Below, piece after piece: positions 26,390-37,678 of a stretch of DNA of 64,000 nucleotides. The stretch's first letter is position 1; each line of letters starts with the position of its first letter. A model generated the notes under the pieces. That model had not been told where the DNA came from. It did not search any database and saw only the letters and a list, made by a program, of their open reading frames with translations. Both the position numbers and the translations under genes were made by a program. Origin of the DNA: Domibacillus aminovorans (GTDB lineage Bacteria; Bacillota; Bacilli; Bacillales; Domibacillaceae); the NCBI RefSeq assembly GCF_001643235.1, contig NZ_LQWY01000005.1, positions 124,001 through 188,000 of the forward strand, in the 5' to 3' direction.

Positions 26390-28714
26390 ATGAAGGCAGA
26401 AACAATCTACACAGTACCGCTTTTGCCGCTGCGCGGGATGCACGTGTACCCGACAATGGTACTTCATCTCGATGTTGGCCGCGATCGTTCCATTGAAGCT
26501 TTAGAGGCCGCAATGATGAACGATCAGCTTGTTTTCTTATCAGCACAAAAAGATCCGGAACTCGATGATCCATCTGGAGACGATGTATATGAGGTCGGCA
26601 CCCTTACAAAAGTGAAACAAATGTTAAAGCTTCCGAACGGGACGATTCGGGTTCTCGTAGAAGGACTTAATCGTGCGAAATTAATTTCCATCGTTGACCA
26701 GACATCTTTTTACGAAGCGGTCGTTGAAGTTCACGAAGAAGAAAACGAAAAAGATGCCGAAACAGAAGCGCTCATGAGAATGCTGTTGAAGCAGTTTGAA
26801 CAATACGTAAAACTGTCGAAAAAAGGTTCTTCTGATACGTTAAGCTCCGTTTCAGATATTGAAGAACCAGGCAGACTTGCTGATATTGCTACATCGCATA
26901 TATCACTTAAAGTGAAAGAAAAACAGGAAATTTTAGCGACATTTTCAGTAAAGGCACGTCTTGAGCATCTCATCTCACTTTTACAAAATGAACGTGAGGT
27001 ACTGAATTTAGAGAAAAAAATCGGCCAGCGCGTGAAAACATCGATGGAAAAAACGCAAAAAGAATATTATTTACGTGAGCAGATGAAAGCAATCCAGCAG
27101 GAACTGGGCGATAAAGAAGGCAAAATGTCTGAAGTGGAAGAGCTGACAGTGCGTATTTTAGCAGCGACTATGCCGGAACATGTTGAAAAAGCAGCAATGA
27201 AAGAACTGGAACGCTATGAAAAAATCCCACAAAGTGCAGCGGAAAGTGCTGTCATTCGCAACTATTTAGAGTGGCTTATCGTGCTGCCATGGTCAAACGC
27301 GACCGAAGATGATTTGGATGTAATCAAAGCAGAAGGTATTTTAAACCGCGATCATTATGGTCTTGAAAAAGTGAAAGAGCGTGTGCTTGAGTTTTTAGCA
27401 GTTCGCCAATTAACGCAGTCGCTGCGCGGTCCAATCCTTTGTCTTGGAGGGCCTCCAGGTGTGGGGAAAACAAGTTTGGTCCGTTCCATTGCTGAATCAC
27501 TTGGACGTAACTTTGTTCGCATTTCACTTGGCGGTGTTCGCGATGAATCGGAAATTCGCGGCCACAGACGTACATACGTCGGTGCAATGCCAGGCAGGAT
27601 TATTCAAGGAATGAAAAAAGCAGGTACTGTCAATCCGGTTTTTTTACTGGATGAAATTGACAAAATGTCGAATGATTTCCGCGGTGACCCGTCATCCGCA
27701 CTTCTTGAAGTACTCGATCCGGAACAAAATGCGAACTTCAGCGACCATTACATTGAAGAAACATATGATTTATCGAATGTAATGTTCATTGCGACAGCGA
27801 ATGATTTAAGCGCGATTCCGGGACCTTTGCGCGACCGGATGGAGATTATTTCAATTGCTGGTTATACAGAAGTCGAGAAAGTTCATATCGCAAAAGATCA
27901 CTTATTTCCGAAGCAAGTAAAAGAAAATGGATTGACAGGTAATCAAATTCGATTAAAAGAAGAAGCTATCTTTGATGTCGTTCGCTACTACACGCGTGAA
28001 GCGGGTGTTCGTAGTCTTGAGCGTCAGCTGGCGGCTATTTGCCGGAAAGCAGCAAAGAAAATTGTGTCCAATGAGAAAAAGCGGATCACCGTTACTGATA
28101 AAAATTTGCAGGATTATCTTGGCAAACGCATTTTCCGTTACGGTCAGGCGGATACAGAAGATCAAGTTGGTGTGGCGAATGGTCTGGCGTATACGACGGT
28201 TGGCGGCGACACCTTGCAAATTGAAGTATCACTTTCACCTGGAAAAGGCAAACTGATTTTGACCGGTAAGCTTGGTGATGTGATGAAAGAATCGGCGCAG
28301 ACTGCATTCAGTTATGTGCGTTCTAAAGCAACTGAACTTGGGATTGAAGCAAATTTCCATGAGCATCATGATATTCACATTCACGTTCCGGAAGGCGCAG
28401 TCCCAAAAGACGGTCCATCTGCCGGTATTACGATGGCTATTGCACTCATTTCCGCTTTAACAGGCCGACCTGTGCGCCGTGACGTTGGGATGACGGGTGA
28501 AATTACATTGCGTGGACGTGTCTTGCCAATTGGCGGTGTAAAAGAAAAATCACTCGGTGCGCACCGTGCGGGACTAAAAACAATTATTTTGCCAAAAGAT
28601 AATGAAAAAGATATCGATGATGTGCCGAAAAGTATCCGCGAGGGGCTGACATTTTTAACAGTTTCGACGATGGATGAAGTGCTGGACATCGCGATCGGAG
28701 GAAGCAATAAATGA
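26390..28714 (+). CDS. lonA: Lon protease (LonA type)
   Basis: 774-residue ATP-dependent serine protease. The N-terminal LAN domain begins [18 protein letters not shown]+ Walker A GPPGVGKT is at 354-361 and Walker [12 protein letters not shown] follows. The C-terminal protease has the catalytic Ser677 in DGPSAGITM and a Lys near 720 in [17 protein letters not shown] with GGGAGGG 7 bp upstream. lonB, which sits between clpX and lonA in B. subtilis, is absent here. The 3' end overlaps engB by 4 bp. Confidence 0.97.
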   Translation: MKAETIYTVPLLPLRGMHVYPTMVLHLDVGRDRSIEALEAAMMNDQLVFLSAQKDPELDDPSGDDVYEVGTLTKVKQMLKLPNGTIRVLVEGLNRAKLISIVDQTSFYEAVVEVHEEENEKDAETEALMRMLLKQFEQYVKLSKKGSSDTLSSVSDIEEPGRLADIATSHISLKVKEKQEILATFSVKARLEHLISLLQNEREVLNLEKKIGQRVKTSMEKTQKEYYLREQMKAIQQELGDKEGKMSEVEELTVRILAATMPEHVEKAAMKELERYEKIPQSAAESAVIRNYLEWLIVLPWSNATEDDLDVIKAEGILNRDHYGLEKVKERVLEFLAVRQLTQSLRGPILCLGGPPGVGKTSLVRSIAESLGRNFVRISLGGVRDESEIRGHRRTYVGAMPGRIIQGMKKAGTVNPVFLLDEIDKMSNDFRGDPSSALLEVLDPEQNANFSDHYIEETYDLSNVMFIATANDLSAIPGPLRDRMEIISIAGYTEVEKVHIAKDHLFPKQVKENGLTGNQIRLKEEAIFDVVRYYTREAGVRSLERQLAAICRKAAKKIVSNEKKRITVTDKNLQDYLGKRIFRYGQADTEDQVGVANGLAYTTVGGDTLQIEVSLSPGKGKLILTGKLGDVMKESAQTAFSYVRSKATELGIEANFHEHHDIHIHVPEGAVPKDGPSAGITMAIALISALTGRPVRRDVGMTGEITLRGRVLPIGGVKEKSLGAHRAGLKTIILPKDNEKDIDDVPKSIREGLTFLTVSTMDEVLDIAIGGSNK

Positions 28715-29337
28715 AAGTAAATAACGTAGAACTGGTCATCAGTGCCGCAAAACCACATCAATATCCGGATATCGGATTGCCTGAGTTTGCACTGGCCGGC
28801 CGTTCAAATGTTGGGAAGTCGTCATTTATTAACCGAATGATCGGCCGAAAAAGTATGGCGCGTATTTCATCGAAACCAGGAAAAACGCAGACACTCAATT
28901 TTTATAAAATTGAAGACACTCTGTTTTTCGTCGACGTTCCGGGTTATGGTTATGCGAAAGTGGCAAAGACGGAACGAGCATTATGGGGTCCGATGATTGA
29001 AACATATATGGCGGATCGCCCACAGCTTGCGGCTTGTATCCACATTGTTGATTTGCGGCATGCGCCGTCAGCAGATGATGTCGTTATGTATGACTTTTTG
29101 AAGCACAACGAAATTCCAGCGATTGTTATTGCGACGAAAGCGGACAAAATTCCAAAAGGCAAGTGGCAGAAGCATTTAAAAGTCGTCAAAGAAACACTCG
29201 ACTTTGATCCACTTGATGAAATCATCGTCTTTTCATCGGAAACAGGACTTGGAAAAGAAGAAGTATGGAAAGCTGTCAAGAGAAGAATGTACAATGATAA
29301 AGAATATGAAAAAGCAAATCGTGAAGAAAGTGAATAA
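28711..29337 (+). CDS. engB: EngB/YsxC, ribosome-biogenesis GTPase
   Basis: 208-residue TRAFAC GTPase needed for late 50S assembly. G1 is GRSNVGKSS (30-38), the G2/switch region is [13 protein letters not shown]3 is DVPGYGYA, G4 is TKAD and G5 is FSSETG. ATG overlaps the lonA stop (ATGA), so translation is coupled, as in B. subtilis. Confidence 0.96.
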   Translation: MKVNNVELVISAAKPHQYPDIGLPEFALAGRSNVGKSSFINRMIGRKSMARISSKPGKTQTLNFYKIEDTLFFVDVPGYGYAKVAKTERALWGPMIETYMADRPQLAACIHIVDLRHAPSADDVVMYDFLKHNEIPAIVIATKADKIPKGKWQKHLKVVKETLDFDPLDEIIVFSSETGLGKEEVWKAVKRRMYNDKEYEKANREESE

Positions 29338-29377
29338 AAAAAGCTGTTCCCGTTCATGAATGGGAGCAGCTTTTTCT
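29337..29377 (+). terminator. Rho-independent terminator of lonA-engB
   Basis: AAGCTGTTCCC / GGGAGCAGCTT 11-bp stem (one G-U), T5 tail. Confidence 0.88.
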
Positions 29378-29533
29378 TACTAGCCAGAAAGCGACTTGAG
29401 CAGTTAAATAGTTGCTTTAGTGAGCAGAAATAGTAATAAATCGGTCATAAAAGGAACTAAATAATCCGAAAGGACAGTAAGTGGTCACAAATCTATGCAC
29501 CTGATCAGAAATAAGCATAAACGACATGCGTGA

Positions 29534-30040
29534 TCAATATTTCGATGATTTTCCGACACTCTTCTTTACAAACAGTAAATATCCGCCGGCTGCAATTAAA
29601 ATGAACGGCCAAAACTGCCAGATAGAGAACGCTTTTTCTTCAAGAAGTCCGAACCAGCTCGTGATGGTACCGTAAAACAGCGCTATAGCAGCCAACGTTA
29701 AAAAAAGAATGCCATGAAACAAGCCGCTGCCTGTTTTTTGATACTGCAATAAAAAACCAAGTGCGATAATTAAAATAAACACGCCGGTGTCATTAGCCCA
29801 CCAGCCGAGGTAGTCGATCACATAAAAATGAATACCAAATCCAGTTAACACGGTACCTGCTAAAATGCCGTTCCCGTCACTTTTATAGCCTTCTGCCAAA
29901 AAAGCGATACCAGTAATGAGCAAAAGTGCCGGCCAGCCAAGGTAAGGTTTCACCCATAAAATGGCGGACTGCTGGAAAAAAAAGTACAAGCCGAATCCGA
30001 TTAAAATAAAGCCTGGAAAAATACGCTGTCCATTCATCAT
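29534..30040 (-). CDS. ysxD: YsxD-like multi-pass membrane protein
   Basis: 168-residue hydrophobic protein with about five to six predicted helices (LiaI/LiaF-type TM repeat, e.g. FPGFILIGFGLYFFFQQ and PFILIAAGGYLLFV). It is encoded opposite to its neighbours, between engB and hemA, where B. subtilis has ysxD. ATG at 30040 is preferred over TTG 30043 (reverse-strand GCGGGGA upstream). Function unknown. The 155 bp between it and the engB terminator show no further feature. Confidence 0.7.
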   Translation of the reverse strand: MMNGQRIFPGFILIGFGLYFFFQQSAILWVKPYLGWPALLLITGIAFLAEGYKSDGNGILAGTVLTGFGIHFYVIDYLGWWANDTGVFILIIALGFLLQYQKTGSGLFHGILFLTLAAIALFYGTITSWFGLLEEKAFSIWQFWPFILIAAGGYLLFVKKSVGKSSKY

Positions 30041-30184
30041 CAAAGTCCCCGCTTTCCAAATGATTCTATTGCAAAAATCGTTTCTTTTTGATAATGTTTA
30101 TAATGTAGATATATACATGAAAAAGTGCTACCTTTAATGTTAGCATATGTTCACAATTCGTGAATGAGAAAAATGATTTAAGTG

Positions 30185-30193
30185 TGGTATAAT
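30185..30193 (+). promoter_or_regulatory. Extended -10 promoter of hemAXCDBL
   Basis: TGGTATAAT: a perfect TATAAT with TG extension, 37 bp upstream of hemA. The -35 is poor. I saw no full PerR box in the upstream AT-rich stretch. Confidence 0.6.
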
Positions 30194-30230
30194 ACGAACA
30201 ACAATGATTCGTTTTCGGGGGTGCAGTAAC

Positions 30231-31577
30231 ATGCATATCATTACGGTGGGATTAAACTATAAAACAGCCCCGGTAGAAATTCGCGAGCGTCTTTCTTTTC
30301 AAGAAGATGTAATTGAAACAGCGATGACAGAGCTCCAAAAACAAAAAAGTGTGCTCGAAAATGTCATTATCTCGACGTGCAACCGTACTGAAATTTACGC
30401 GGTCGTTGATCAGCTGCATACCGGTCGTTATTACATTAAAGAATTTTTATCCAAGTGGTTTAACATAGAACAGGAAGAATTTACGCCTTACTTGTTCATT
30501 TACGAGCAGGAAGCAGCGGTCGAGCATCTTTTCCGCGTCACAGCAGGTTTAAATTCAATGGTGCTTGGTGAAACACAAATTCTCGGGCAAGTTCGTCAAA
30601 GCTTTTTGCAATCGCAAGAAATAGACGCAACTGGCACCGTGTTTAATCAATTATTTAAACAGGCTATTACGCTTGCTAAGCGTGCACATGCAGAAACAGA
30701 AATCGGTGCGAATGCCGTATCGGTAAGTTATGCAGCAGTTGAACTCGCAAAGAAAATTTTCGGGAAACTTGACGGGCGTCATGTACTCGTTATCGGTGCC
30801 GGAAAGATGGGCGAACTTGCGATTAAAAACTTGCACGGAAGCGGTGCAACAAAAGTGACGGTTATGAATCGGACATTTGAAAAAGCAGAAGTGCTTGCTG
30901 GTCGTTTTGACGGACAGGCCAAAACGATGAATGAACTGCAATGTGCGCTCGTTGAAGCGGATATTTTAATCAGTTCAACTGGTTCAAAGGAATATGTCAT
31001 TACGAAAGAATTAATGACAAGCGTGCAAAAAATGCGGAAAGGGCGCCCGCTTTTTATGGTGGATATTGCGGTTCCACGTGATATTTCGCCAGAACTTTCC
31101 GATCTCGATAGTGTCTTTTTATATGATATTGATGATCTAGAAGGCATTGTGCAGGCGAACCTGGCTGAACGCGAAAAAGCGGCGGCAAACATCGGTCTTA
31201 TGATTGAAGAAGAAATCGTCGAGTTTAACGAATGGGTTAATCTGCTTGGTGTTGTGCCTGTTATTTCTGCACTCCGTCAAAAGGCATTAGCGATTCAGGC
31301 AGAAACGATGGAAAGCCTTGACCGCAAACTGCCGCATATGAGCGATCGTGACCGGAAAGTGTTAAGCAAGCATACGAAAAGCATCGTTAATCAAATGTTG
31401 AAAGATCCTATTTTGCAGGCGAAGGAACTTGCAGGCGATAAGCGTGCAGCAGAGAAGCTTGATCTATTCATGCAAATCTTCAATCTTGAAGAAGACGTGA
31501 AAGGACTAAAGCAGTCGCAGGTAAAAGAAAAGGAATGCGTCCAGGTAGTTCATGCAAAGCCTTTACTCCAGTTTTAA
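30231..31577 (+). CDS. hemA: Glutamyl-tRNA reductase
   Basis: 448-residue enzyme that makes glutamate-1-semialdehyde from Glu-tRNA, the first committed step to heme. The catalytic Cys in STCNRTEIY is near residue 50. The substrate region is [16 protein letters not shown], the NADPH fold is [13 protein letters not shown] near 190, and a C-terminal dimerisation helix follows. ATG 30231 is chosen (CGGGGGTG upstream). First gene of a six-gene heme operon. Confidence 0.96.
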   Translation: MHIITVGLNYKTAPVEIRERLSFQEDVIETAMTELQKQKSVLENVIISTCNRTEIYAVVDQLHTGRYYIKEFLSKWFNIEQEEFTPYLFIYEQEAAVEHLFRVTAGLNSMVLGETQILGQVRQSFLQSQEIDATGTVFNQLFKQAITLAKRAHAETEIGANAVSVSYAAVELAKKIFGKLDGRHVLVIGAGKMGELAIKNLHGSGATKVTVMNRTFEKAEVLAGRFDGQAKTMNELQCALVEADILISSTGSKEYVITKELMTSVQKMRKGRPLFMVDIAVPRDISPELSDLDSVFLYDIDDLEGIVQANLAEREKAAANIGLMIEEEIVEFNEWVNLLGVVPVISALRQKALAIQAETMESLDRKLPHMSDRDRKVLSKHTKSIVNQMLKDPILQAKELAGDKRAAEKLDLFMQIFNLEEDVKGLKQSQVKEKECVQVVHAKPLLQF

Positions 31578-31590
31578 GTGAGGTTACGCA

Positions 31591-32424
31591 ATGTTTGAAC
31601 AAGGAATGACCCGGCTTCATGAACTAATGATTATTTTATATGCAGTAAGTGTACTTCTCTATTTCCTTGATTTTGTACAACGAAACCAGAGGGCGAATAA
31701 AATCGCCTTCTGGATTTTATCGATTGTTTGGAGTCTTCAAACAATTTTTTTATGTCTTTACATGTATAATACAGGCAGATTTCCAGTCCTCACATTATTT
31801 GAGGGACTTTATTTTTATGCATGGGTACTGCTGACAATGTCGCTCATTTTGAATAAGTTACTTCGAATGGACTTTACCGTTCTTTTTACGAATGTAATCG
31901 GCTTTTTAATTATGACGATCCACACATTTGCGCCCGTACAAGTCGAATCGCAGGCGGCGGCGGAAAAGCTTGTTTCGGAACTTTTACTTATACACATTAC
32001 GATGGCGATTTTGTCATACGGCGCTTTTTCTCTTTCATTCATTTTCTCAGCACTATATTTACTTCAATATCGTCTGCTAAAAACGAAAAAATGGAATGAG
32101 CGTCTCTGGCGTCTTGGCGATCTCGGTCAGCTCGAAAAGTTGTCGGTCATCTTAAATGCAATGGGCGTACCGCTTCTCTTGCTCAGTCTCATTCTTGGAC
32201 TCGTTTGGAAAACACTTAAATTACCGGATGTCAGTTGGTTTGATTTGAAAATTATTGCGTCATTTGTTTTACTATTGATATACAGCATTTTTTTATATGT
32301 AAAAGTAAGAAAAGAATGCTCAGGAAGAACGCTTGCATTTATTAATGCGGCAGCGTTTCTCATTATTTTAATTAACTTTTTCCTCGGAAGCCGGCTGTCC
32401 ACATTCCATTTCTGGTATTCGTGA
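31591..32424 (+). CDS. hemX: HemX, CcsA-like membrane protein
   Basis: 277-residue membrane protein with about eight helices, of the CcsA/HemX family. In B. subtilis HemX lowers HemA levels; the same is inferred. It starts 13 bp after hemA with GTGAGGT nearby. Confidence 0.88.
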   Translation: MFEQGMTRLHELMIILYAVSVLLYFLDFVQRNQRANKIAFWILSIVWSLQTIFLCLYMYNTGRFPVLTLFEGLYFYAWVLLTMSLILNKLLRMDFTVLFTNVIGFLIMTIHTFAPVQVESQAAAEKLVSELLLIHITMAILSYGAFSLSFIFSALYLLQYRLLKTKKWNERLWRLGDLGQLEKLSVILNAMGVPLLLLSLILGLVWKTLKLPDVSWFDLKIIASFVLLLIYSIFLYVKVRKECSGRTLAFINAAAFLIILINFFLGSRLSTFHFWYS

Positions 32425-32455
32425 CATCCGGCTTTCGGTCTAGATGGAGGGTATT

Positions 32456-33382
32456 ATGCGAAAAATTATTGTCGGATCAAGAAGAAGCCGTCTCGCGTTA
32501 ACGCAGACGAATCAAGTCATCGATCAGTTGAAAAAATTGTCACCTGAGACCGAATTTGAAGTAAAAGAAATTGTGACAAAAGGCGATCGGATTTTAGATG
32601 TCACATTATCTAAAGTCGGCGGTAAAGGCCTTTTTGTGAAAGAAATCGAGCAAGCGATGTTTGACCATGAAATCGATTTGGCCGTTCACAGCATGAAAGA
32701 TATGCCGGCTGAACTTCCCGAAGGACTTGTGATCGGTGCGGTACCAGAACGCGAGGACCATCGAGATGCCTTTATTTCAAAAGGGCATGTAAAATTTCGA
32801 GACTTACCAGCGGGTTCAATTATTGGCACAAGCAGCCTTCGCCGCAGTGCTCAGCTCCTTGCCATGCGTTCTGACATTGAAATTAAATGGATTCGCGGCA
32901 ACATTGATACGCGTCTTCAAAAGCTAGAAAATGAAGAATACGATGCGATTATTTTAGCAGCAGCCGGTCTCGCACGCATGGGCTGGTCATCTGATATCGT
33001 CACAGAATTTTTGGATGAAGACTTATCAGTTCCCGCGGTCGGACAAGGGGCGCTGGCGATTGAATGTCGTGAAAATGATGTCGAACTTCTTGATTTGCTA
33101 GCAAAATTCACATGTGAAAACACGAAGAAAACGACGACAGCAGAGCGTGCTTTTTTAACAGCCGTCAATGGCGGATGCCAAGTACCGGTTGCAGGCTTTG
33201 CGACAGCAGATGGTGAAACACTCTCTTTAACAGCACTTGTTGCGTCACCAGATGGCAAGACGATTCTAAAAGAAACCGTTGAAGGCCATGACGCAAAGCA
33301 AGTTGGTTTAGAGGCCGCTCGCCTATTAAAAAAACGTGGTGCTGTTGACTTAATTGAAGCAGCGAGAGCAGAATCAGAGTGA
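32456..33382 (+). CDS. hemC: Porphobilinogen deaminase (hydroxymethylbilane synthase)
   Basis: 308-residue enzyme that polymerises four porphobilinogens. [19 protein letters not shown] at the N-terminus, the Asp-containing [14 protein letters not shown] segment, and the dipyrromethane-cofactor Cys241 in [14 protein letters not shown] 32456 follows GGAGGG. It overlaps hemD by 4 bp. Confidence 0.96.
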   Translation: MRKIIVGSRRSRLALTQTNQVIDQLKKLSPETEFEVKEIVTKGDRILDVTLSKVGGKGLFVKEIEQAMFDHEIDLAVHSMKDMPAELPEGLVIGAVPEREDHRDAFISKGHVKFRDLPAGSIIGTSSLRRSAQLLAMRSDIEIKWIRGNIDTRLQKLENEEYDAIILAAAGLARMGWSSDIVTEFLDEDLSVPAVGQGALAIECRENDVELLDLLAKFTCENTKKTTTAERAFLTAVNGGCQVPVAGFATADGETLSLTALVASPDGKTILKETVEGHDAKQVGLEAARLLKKRGAVDLIEAARAESE

Positions 33383-34152
33383 ATATGGATCAACCGTTAT
33401 CAGGAAAACGAATTGTTGTAACGCGTCCTGCAGGACAGGCAGCACCGTTTATTGGTAAAATAGAAAAAGCGGGCGGCACAGCATACGCGGTGCCGCTTAT
33501 CGCGTTCAGAATGTATGAAGACATTCAGGACGAAGCTGTATTGAATCAGCTATTTACATATGACTGGATCATCATCACGAGTAAAAATGGTGTTGATTTT
33601 TTTATGAAGAAAGTGGAAGAGATGGGCGTGGATATAAAAGACATTCCGGCTAAATTTGCGGCGATCGGGACGAAGACGGCTGAATCACTTGAGCGGTACG
33701 GTCTAATGGTTTCCTATATTCCGAAGCGATTTTCAGCAGATGATCTGGCGAAAGACATAGAAACAGGACGGTTTGTGCCCAAAAATGCGCTTATTCCAAA
33801 AGGAAATCTTGCCCGTGACTTAATTGGTGAGACGATTCGCAAAACAGGAGCGGCAGCAGATGACTGGATTGTGTACGAAACGTATTTTCCAGAAAAAGAA
33901 AAAGAAGCACTGCTTCATCTCATCCGTCATGAACAAATCGATATGTATACATTTACAAGCCCATCGGCTGTCCGACATTTTATTTCTACGTTAAACGAAG
34001 CAGAAGAGCCGATTCCAGAGGCTGACTTTGCCTGCATTGGACCGGTAACGAAAAAAGAAGCAGAGAAATATGGAATGACGATTTCGATCTGTCCGGATGA
34101 GTATACGACTGATTCGCTCGTTTCTGACATGATCTATTATTACAAGGAGTGA
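33379..34152 (+). CDS. hemD: Uroporphyrinogen-III synthase
   Basis: 257-residue two-domain synthase that cyclises hydroxymethylbilane with D-ring inversion. Weakly conserved, as usual for the family: [54 protein letters not shown] and [18 protein letters not shown] start overlapping the hemC stop. Confidence 0.92.
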   Translation: MNMDQPLSGKRIVVTRPAGQAAPFIGKIEKAGGTAYAVPLIAFRMYEDIQDEAVLNQLFTYDWIIITSKNGVDFFMKKVEEMGVDIKDIPAKFAAIGTKTAESLERYGLMVSYIPKRFSADDLAKDIETGRFVPKNALIPKGNLARDLIGETIRKTGAAADDWIVYETYFPEKEKEALLHLIRHEQIDMYTFTSPSAVRHFISTLNEAEEPIPEADFACIGPVTKKEAEKYGMTISICPDEYTTDSLVSDMIYYYKE

Positions 34153-34157
34153 AGAAC

Positions 34158-35132
34158 ATGACAAACGAATTTGCGAGACATCGTCGTTTGCGTCAAAGCG
34201 CCAATATGCGTGCATTAGTACGAGAAACGGTGTTAAGTGTGAATGATTTTATTTATCCTTTATTTATTGCAGAAGGAGAAGGTGTTCGAAATGAAGTATC
34301 TTCAATGCCAGGTGTATTCCAGCTTTCCATCGATAACTTGAAAGAAGAATTCGATGAAATCGTCAGCCTTGGCATTAAAGCGGTCATTTTATTCGGTTTA
34401 CCGGTTGAGAAAGATGACGTTGGAACAGGTGCCTATCACAATCATGGGATCGTTCAAGAGGCGACACGTTATATTAAAGAACAGTATCCTGATTTACTCG
34501 TCATCGCGGATACGTGCCTTTGTGAATACACAGACCATGGCCATTGCGGCGTTGTGGAAGACGGTAACGTGTTAAATGATCCGTCGCTTGAGTTGCTTGC
34601 GAAAACGGCGGTAAGCCAGGCAGAAGCAGGTGCAGATATTATCGCGCCTTCGAACATGATGGATGGCTTCGTGACGGCGATCCGCCAAGGGCTTGATGCA
34701 GCGGGCTATACGGAAATTCCGATTATGTCCTATGCCGTCAAATACTCATCTGCGTTTTACGGACCGTTCCGTGAAGCAGCGGATTCTACACCGCAGTTTG
34801 GCGACCGGAAAACGTATCAAATGGACCCGGCAAACCGTCGTGAAGCGATGCGTGAAGCAGAAGCTGATATGGAACAGGGCGCAGACTTCTTAATTGTCAA
34901 GCCCGCTCTCTCTTATCTTGATATTATTCGTGACGTACGCAATGAATTTGATGCACCGGTTGTGGCGTACAACGTAAGCGGCGAATATTCAATGGTGAAA
35001 GCAGCGGCATTGAATGGATGGGTGGATGAAAAAGCGATCGTTCTGGAAAAATTAACGAGTATGAAGCGAGCAGGCGCAGACTTGATCATGACGTATCACG
35101 CAAAAGATGCGGCGCGCTGGTTAAGCGAATAA
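34158..35132 (+). CDS. hemB: Delta-aminolevulinic acid dehydratase
   Basis: 324-residue porphobilinogen synthase (same length as B. subtilis HemB). Zinc-binding cysteines are in [15 protein letters not shown]. Schiff-base lysines are in [15 protein letters not shown] and [16 protein letters not shown] 34158 is preferred (AAGGAGTG 8 bp upstream); an upstream GTG overlaps the hemD stop. Confidence 0.96.
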   Translation: MTNEFARHRRLRQSANMRALVRETVLSVNDFIYPLFIAEGEGVRNEVSSMPGVFQLSIDNLKEEFDEIVSLGIKAVILFGLPVEKDDVGTGAYHNHGIVQEATRYIKEQYPDLLVIADTCLCEYTDHGHCGVVEDGNVLNDPSLELLAKTAVSQAEAGADIIAPSNMMDGFVTAIRQGLDAAGYTEIPIMSYAVKYSSAFYGPFREAADSTPQFGDRKTYQMDPANRREAMREAEADMEQGADFLIVKPALSYLDIIRDVRNEFDAPVVAYNVSGEYSMVKAAALNGWVDEKAIVLEKLTSMKRAGADLIMTYHAKDAARWLSE

Positions 35133-35153
35133 TAATTGGAAGGGGATATACGG

Positions 35154-36443
35154 ATGCGTTCATTTGAAAAATCGAAAGCAGCGTTTGAAGAAGCAGTCAA
35201 AATGATGCCAGGCGGTGTAAACAGTCCGGTTCGTGCATTTAAATCAGTTAATATTGATCCGATCTTTATGGAGCGAGGCAAAGGGTCACATATTTATGAC
35301 ATTGATGGCAATGAGTACATTGATTACGTTTTATCATGGGGTCCCCTTATTCTCGGCCACACGAATGAACGTGTAGTGGAGGCATTGAAAAAAACAGCAG
35401 AAACAGGTACAAGTTTCGGTGCTTCGACATTACTTGAAAATGAAATGGCTGAACTTGTCATTGAACGCGTTCCATCGATTGAAGTTGTCCGTATGGTCTC
35501 AAGCGGTACAGAAGCAACGATGAGTGCACTTCGCCTTGCACGCGGCTATACAGGACGAAATAAAATTTTGAAATTTGAAGGATGCTATCACGGACATGGC
35601 GATTCGCTGTTAATTAAAGCGGGTTCAGGCGTGGCAACGCTCGGTTTGCCAGACAGCCCAGGCGTTCCAGAAAGTGTTGCGAAAAATACGATTACAGTGC
35701 CATATAACGATTTAGAAAGCGTTCGTTACGCGTTTGAACAATTTGGGGATGATATTGCCTGTATCATTGTTGAACCGGTTGCCGGCAACATGGGTGTCGT
35801 TCCGCCTCAGCCAGGTTTCCTTGAAGGGCTGCGTGACGTCACGGAACAATATGACGCACTTCTCATTTTTGATGAAGTGATGACAGGTTTTCGTGTCGGT
35901 TACAATTGCGCACAAGGTCATTTTGGCGTGACGCCGGATATTACGTGTCTCGGCAAAGTAATCGGCGGCGGTCTGCCTGTTGGAGCATACGGCGGGAAAG
36001 CAGAAATCATGAATCAAATTGCTCCGGCCGGTCCGATTTATCAAGCCGGTACATTATCCGGTAATCCGATGGCGATGACGGCAGGGCTTGAAACACTTCG
36101 CCAGCTCACACCGGAAATGTACGACGAATTTGCGCGTAAAGCAGACTCGCTTGAAAAAGGATTGACGGAAGCAGCACGAAAACACGGCATTCCAATTACA
36201 TTCAACCGTGCTGGCTCGATGATCGGCTTTTTCTTCCATGAGGGACCTGTTCGCAACTACGACGATGCGAAAAACTCTGACCTCGCTTTATTTGCGGATT
36301 ATTACCGTGAAATGGCATTGGAAGGTGTTTTCCTGCCGCCGTCTCAATTTGAAGGACTATTTTTATCAACAGCTCATTCGGATGAAGACATTGAAAAAAC
36401 AATTGCAGCCGCTGAAAAAGCATTCAGCCGGTTGAAAAAATAA
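35154..36443 (+). CDS. hemL: Glutamate-1-semialdehyde 2,1-aminomutase
   Basis: 429-residue PLP enzyme that converts glutamate-1-semialdehyde to 5-aminolevulinate. [26 protein letters not shown], and the PLP lysine in [17 protein letters not shown] near 267 are present. ATG 35154 follows AAGGGGAT. Last gene of the heme operon. Confidence 0.96.
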   Translation: MRSFEKSKAAFEEAVKMMPGGVNSPVRAFKSVNIDPIFMERGKGSHIYDIDGNEYIDYVLSWGPLILGHTNERVVEALKKTAETGTSFGASTLLENEMAELVIERVPSIEVVRMVSSGTEATMSALRLARGYTGRNKILKFEGCYHGHGDSLLIKAGSGVATLGLPDSPGVPESVAKNTITVPYNDLESVRYAFEQFGDDIACIIVEPVAGNMGVVPPQPGFLEGLRDVTEQYDALLIFDEVMTGFRVGYNCAQGHFGVTPDITCLGKVIGGGLPVGAYGGKAEIMNQIAPAGPIYQAGTLSGNPMAMTAGLETLRQLTPEMYDEFARKADSLEKGLTEAARKHGIPITFNRAGSMIGFFFHEGPVRNYDDAKNSDLALFADYYREMALEGVFLPPSQFEGLFLSTAHSDEDIEKTIAAAEKAFSRLKK

Positions 36444-36484
36444 TTTATTTATTAGAAGAGTTGTTTTTATAACGTAATGTAATG

Positions 36485-36530
36485 AAATGACCTCGGCGTC
36501 TTGTGGCCGAGGTCATTTCGTTTTTTATTT
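36485..36530 (+). terminator. Rho-independent terminator of hemAXCDBL
   Basis: AAATGACCTCGGC / GCCGAGGTCATTT 13-bp perfect stem, T6 tail. Confidence 0.92.
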
Positions 36531-36585
36531 AGCATAGGAAAAAAGAGAACAATCCACAAGCTGCCAATAAACTAGAAGCAAAGTC

Positions 36586-37488
36586 TTAATTGACAATATC
36601 TTCGATTGAATCGGTCACATGGATTGCACGTAAAGTCATGCCAGCAGTGTATTGTATGGAGCCGCTGCCGCCAAGATAGAAATCGATTTCCCTATTTTTA
36701 GCGGCGAATTCATCAAGGCTTTTTAAAAGATTAGGATCCTTTTCAAAGGGGATCGTCGTTGTGGCAGAGAGCAGGACTTTAGTAGGTTTTAGTTTTCGCA
36801 CTAGCGATTCGATAGAGCCAGGAGCAGGAGAAGCTCCGATCAATATCGTTTTCCATCCTTTTATCATAAATTGCAGCAAGATGATATGCAAAGGTATTTC
36901 ATGACGCTCATATGGAAGACATGCACCTAAAATTAAAGAAGCATCATCCCTGCATTGATAGTTTCGACGGATTTGCACTAAAAAGTCCCGTACGACAAGA
37001 CTTGAGATGGACTCTTGATATTCATCCCACTCGCCTTTTCCCCATCTGTTTCCGACTTCTTTTAAAAAAGGAACGACGACAGATGTTAAAAACGTAGCCA
37101 ATCCTAAATGATGATAGGCTTGTTGTAATACGAGGTGTAATTCTAATTCGTCACAGTGAGTACCTTTTTCGAGAAGTTGAAAGACATAGTCATTCAGCTC
37201 TTCATAATGTAGGATTGATTCTTGATCAATCGAGAGATCTATCGTTTCGTTATCCTCTTTAACGATCACAACGGCTTGTTTAATCGAGTATCCTTTCTCG
37301 GAAAGTGTTTTGACTTTCAAAAGGGTGTTTACATCTTTTTCACTATAAACTCTATAGCCATTTGCTAATCTCTCCGGTTGTACAAGTTCATACCTCTCTT
37401 CCCATTTGCGGATGACTTGTTTTGAAAGCCCTGTTACATCTGCAACTTGTTGTATATAATAAGGCCCGCTTGCACGAGATTGATTCAT
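36586..37488 (-). CDS. MerR-family regulator with B12-binding (CarH/LitR-like) domains
   Basis: 300-residue protein. An N-terminal MerR winged helix (about 10-80: YYIQQVADVTGLSKQVIRKW ... NGYRVYSEKDV) is followed by a helical-bundle domain and a C-terminal Rossmann-like cobalamin domain. The bundle has GNRWGKGEW...YQES, where CarH proteins have W...EH. The lower-ligand motif is YERHEIPL (ExHxxP; CarH-type ExHxxG). The His is kept but two canonical positions differ. This suggests adenosylcobalamin-dependent, possibly light-responsive, control. ATG 37488 (reverse-strand AAAGGATG upstream) is preferred over longer starts. It is divergent from 37679 across a palindromic operator. Confidence 0.82.
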   Translation of the reverse strand: MNQSRASGPYYIQQVADVTGLSKQVIRKWEERYELVQPERLANGYRVYSEKDVNTLLKVKTLSEKGYSIKQAVVIVKEDNETIDLSIDQESILHYEELNDYVFQLLEKGTHCDELELHLVLQQAYHHLGLATFLTSVVVPFLKEVGNRWGKGEWDEYQESISSLVVRDFLVQIRRNYQCRDDASLILGACLPYERHEIPLHIILLQFMIKGWKTILIGASPAPGSIESLVRKLKPTKVLLSATTTIPFEKDPNLLKSLDEFAAKNREIDFYLGGSGSIQYTAGMTLRAIHVTDSIEDIVN

Positions 37489-37536
37489 GATATTCATCCT
37501 TTCCATCATTGACTCCAATAGTACAGACCTTGTTTC

Positions 37537-37565
37537 GTATAAGCTTAAGCAGCGCAAATAGACAA
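37537..37565 (-). promoter_or_regulatory. Possible promoter of the MerR/B12 gene
   Basis: On the reverse strand: TTGTCT (37565-37560), 17 bp, TTATAC (37542-37537). The -35 lies 3 bp from the edge of the inverted repeat at 37569-37600. Confidence 0.5.
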
Positions 37566-37568
37566 ATG

Positions 37569-37600
37569 TTGTACATTGTTAACGAAATAACATTATACAA
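37569..37600. promoter_or_regulatory. Inverted-repeat operator, site 1 (9-14-9)
   Basis: TTGTACATT, 14 bp, ATTATACAA. The arms are 7/9 complementary, and similarity extends inward (TTGTACATTGTTA versus TTGTATAATGTTAT on the other strand). The right arm and the 14-bp spacing are identical to site 2 at 39207-39238. It lies between the divergent MerR/B12 gene and the membrane-protein gene. Confidence 0.72.
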
Positions 37601-37624
37601 TACTATAACGTTTAAGCGAAACTA

Positions 37625-37633
37625 TGATATAAA
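37625..37633 (+). promoter_or_regulatory. Possible extended -10 promoter of the 37679 gene
   Basis: TGATATAAA, with the weak -35 region falling about 4 bp beyond the edge of operator site 1. Confidence 0.4.
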
Positions 37634-37678
37634 TAAAAGAAATAATCCAATACGGAATAGGAAAGAAGGGAAGAGTTA

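Noticed and set aside
30069-30115. PerR box upstream of hemA
   Set aside because: TTATAAT is present once but the symmetric half is too degenerate.
32917-33393. 158-codon open frame antisense to hemC
   Set aside because: Lies opposite conserved hemC sequence; low-complexity Ser/Ala/Pro composition typical of a shadow frame.
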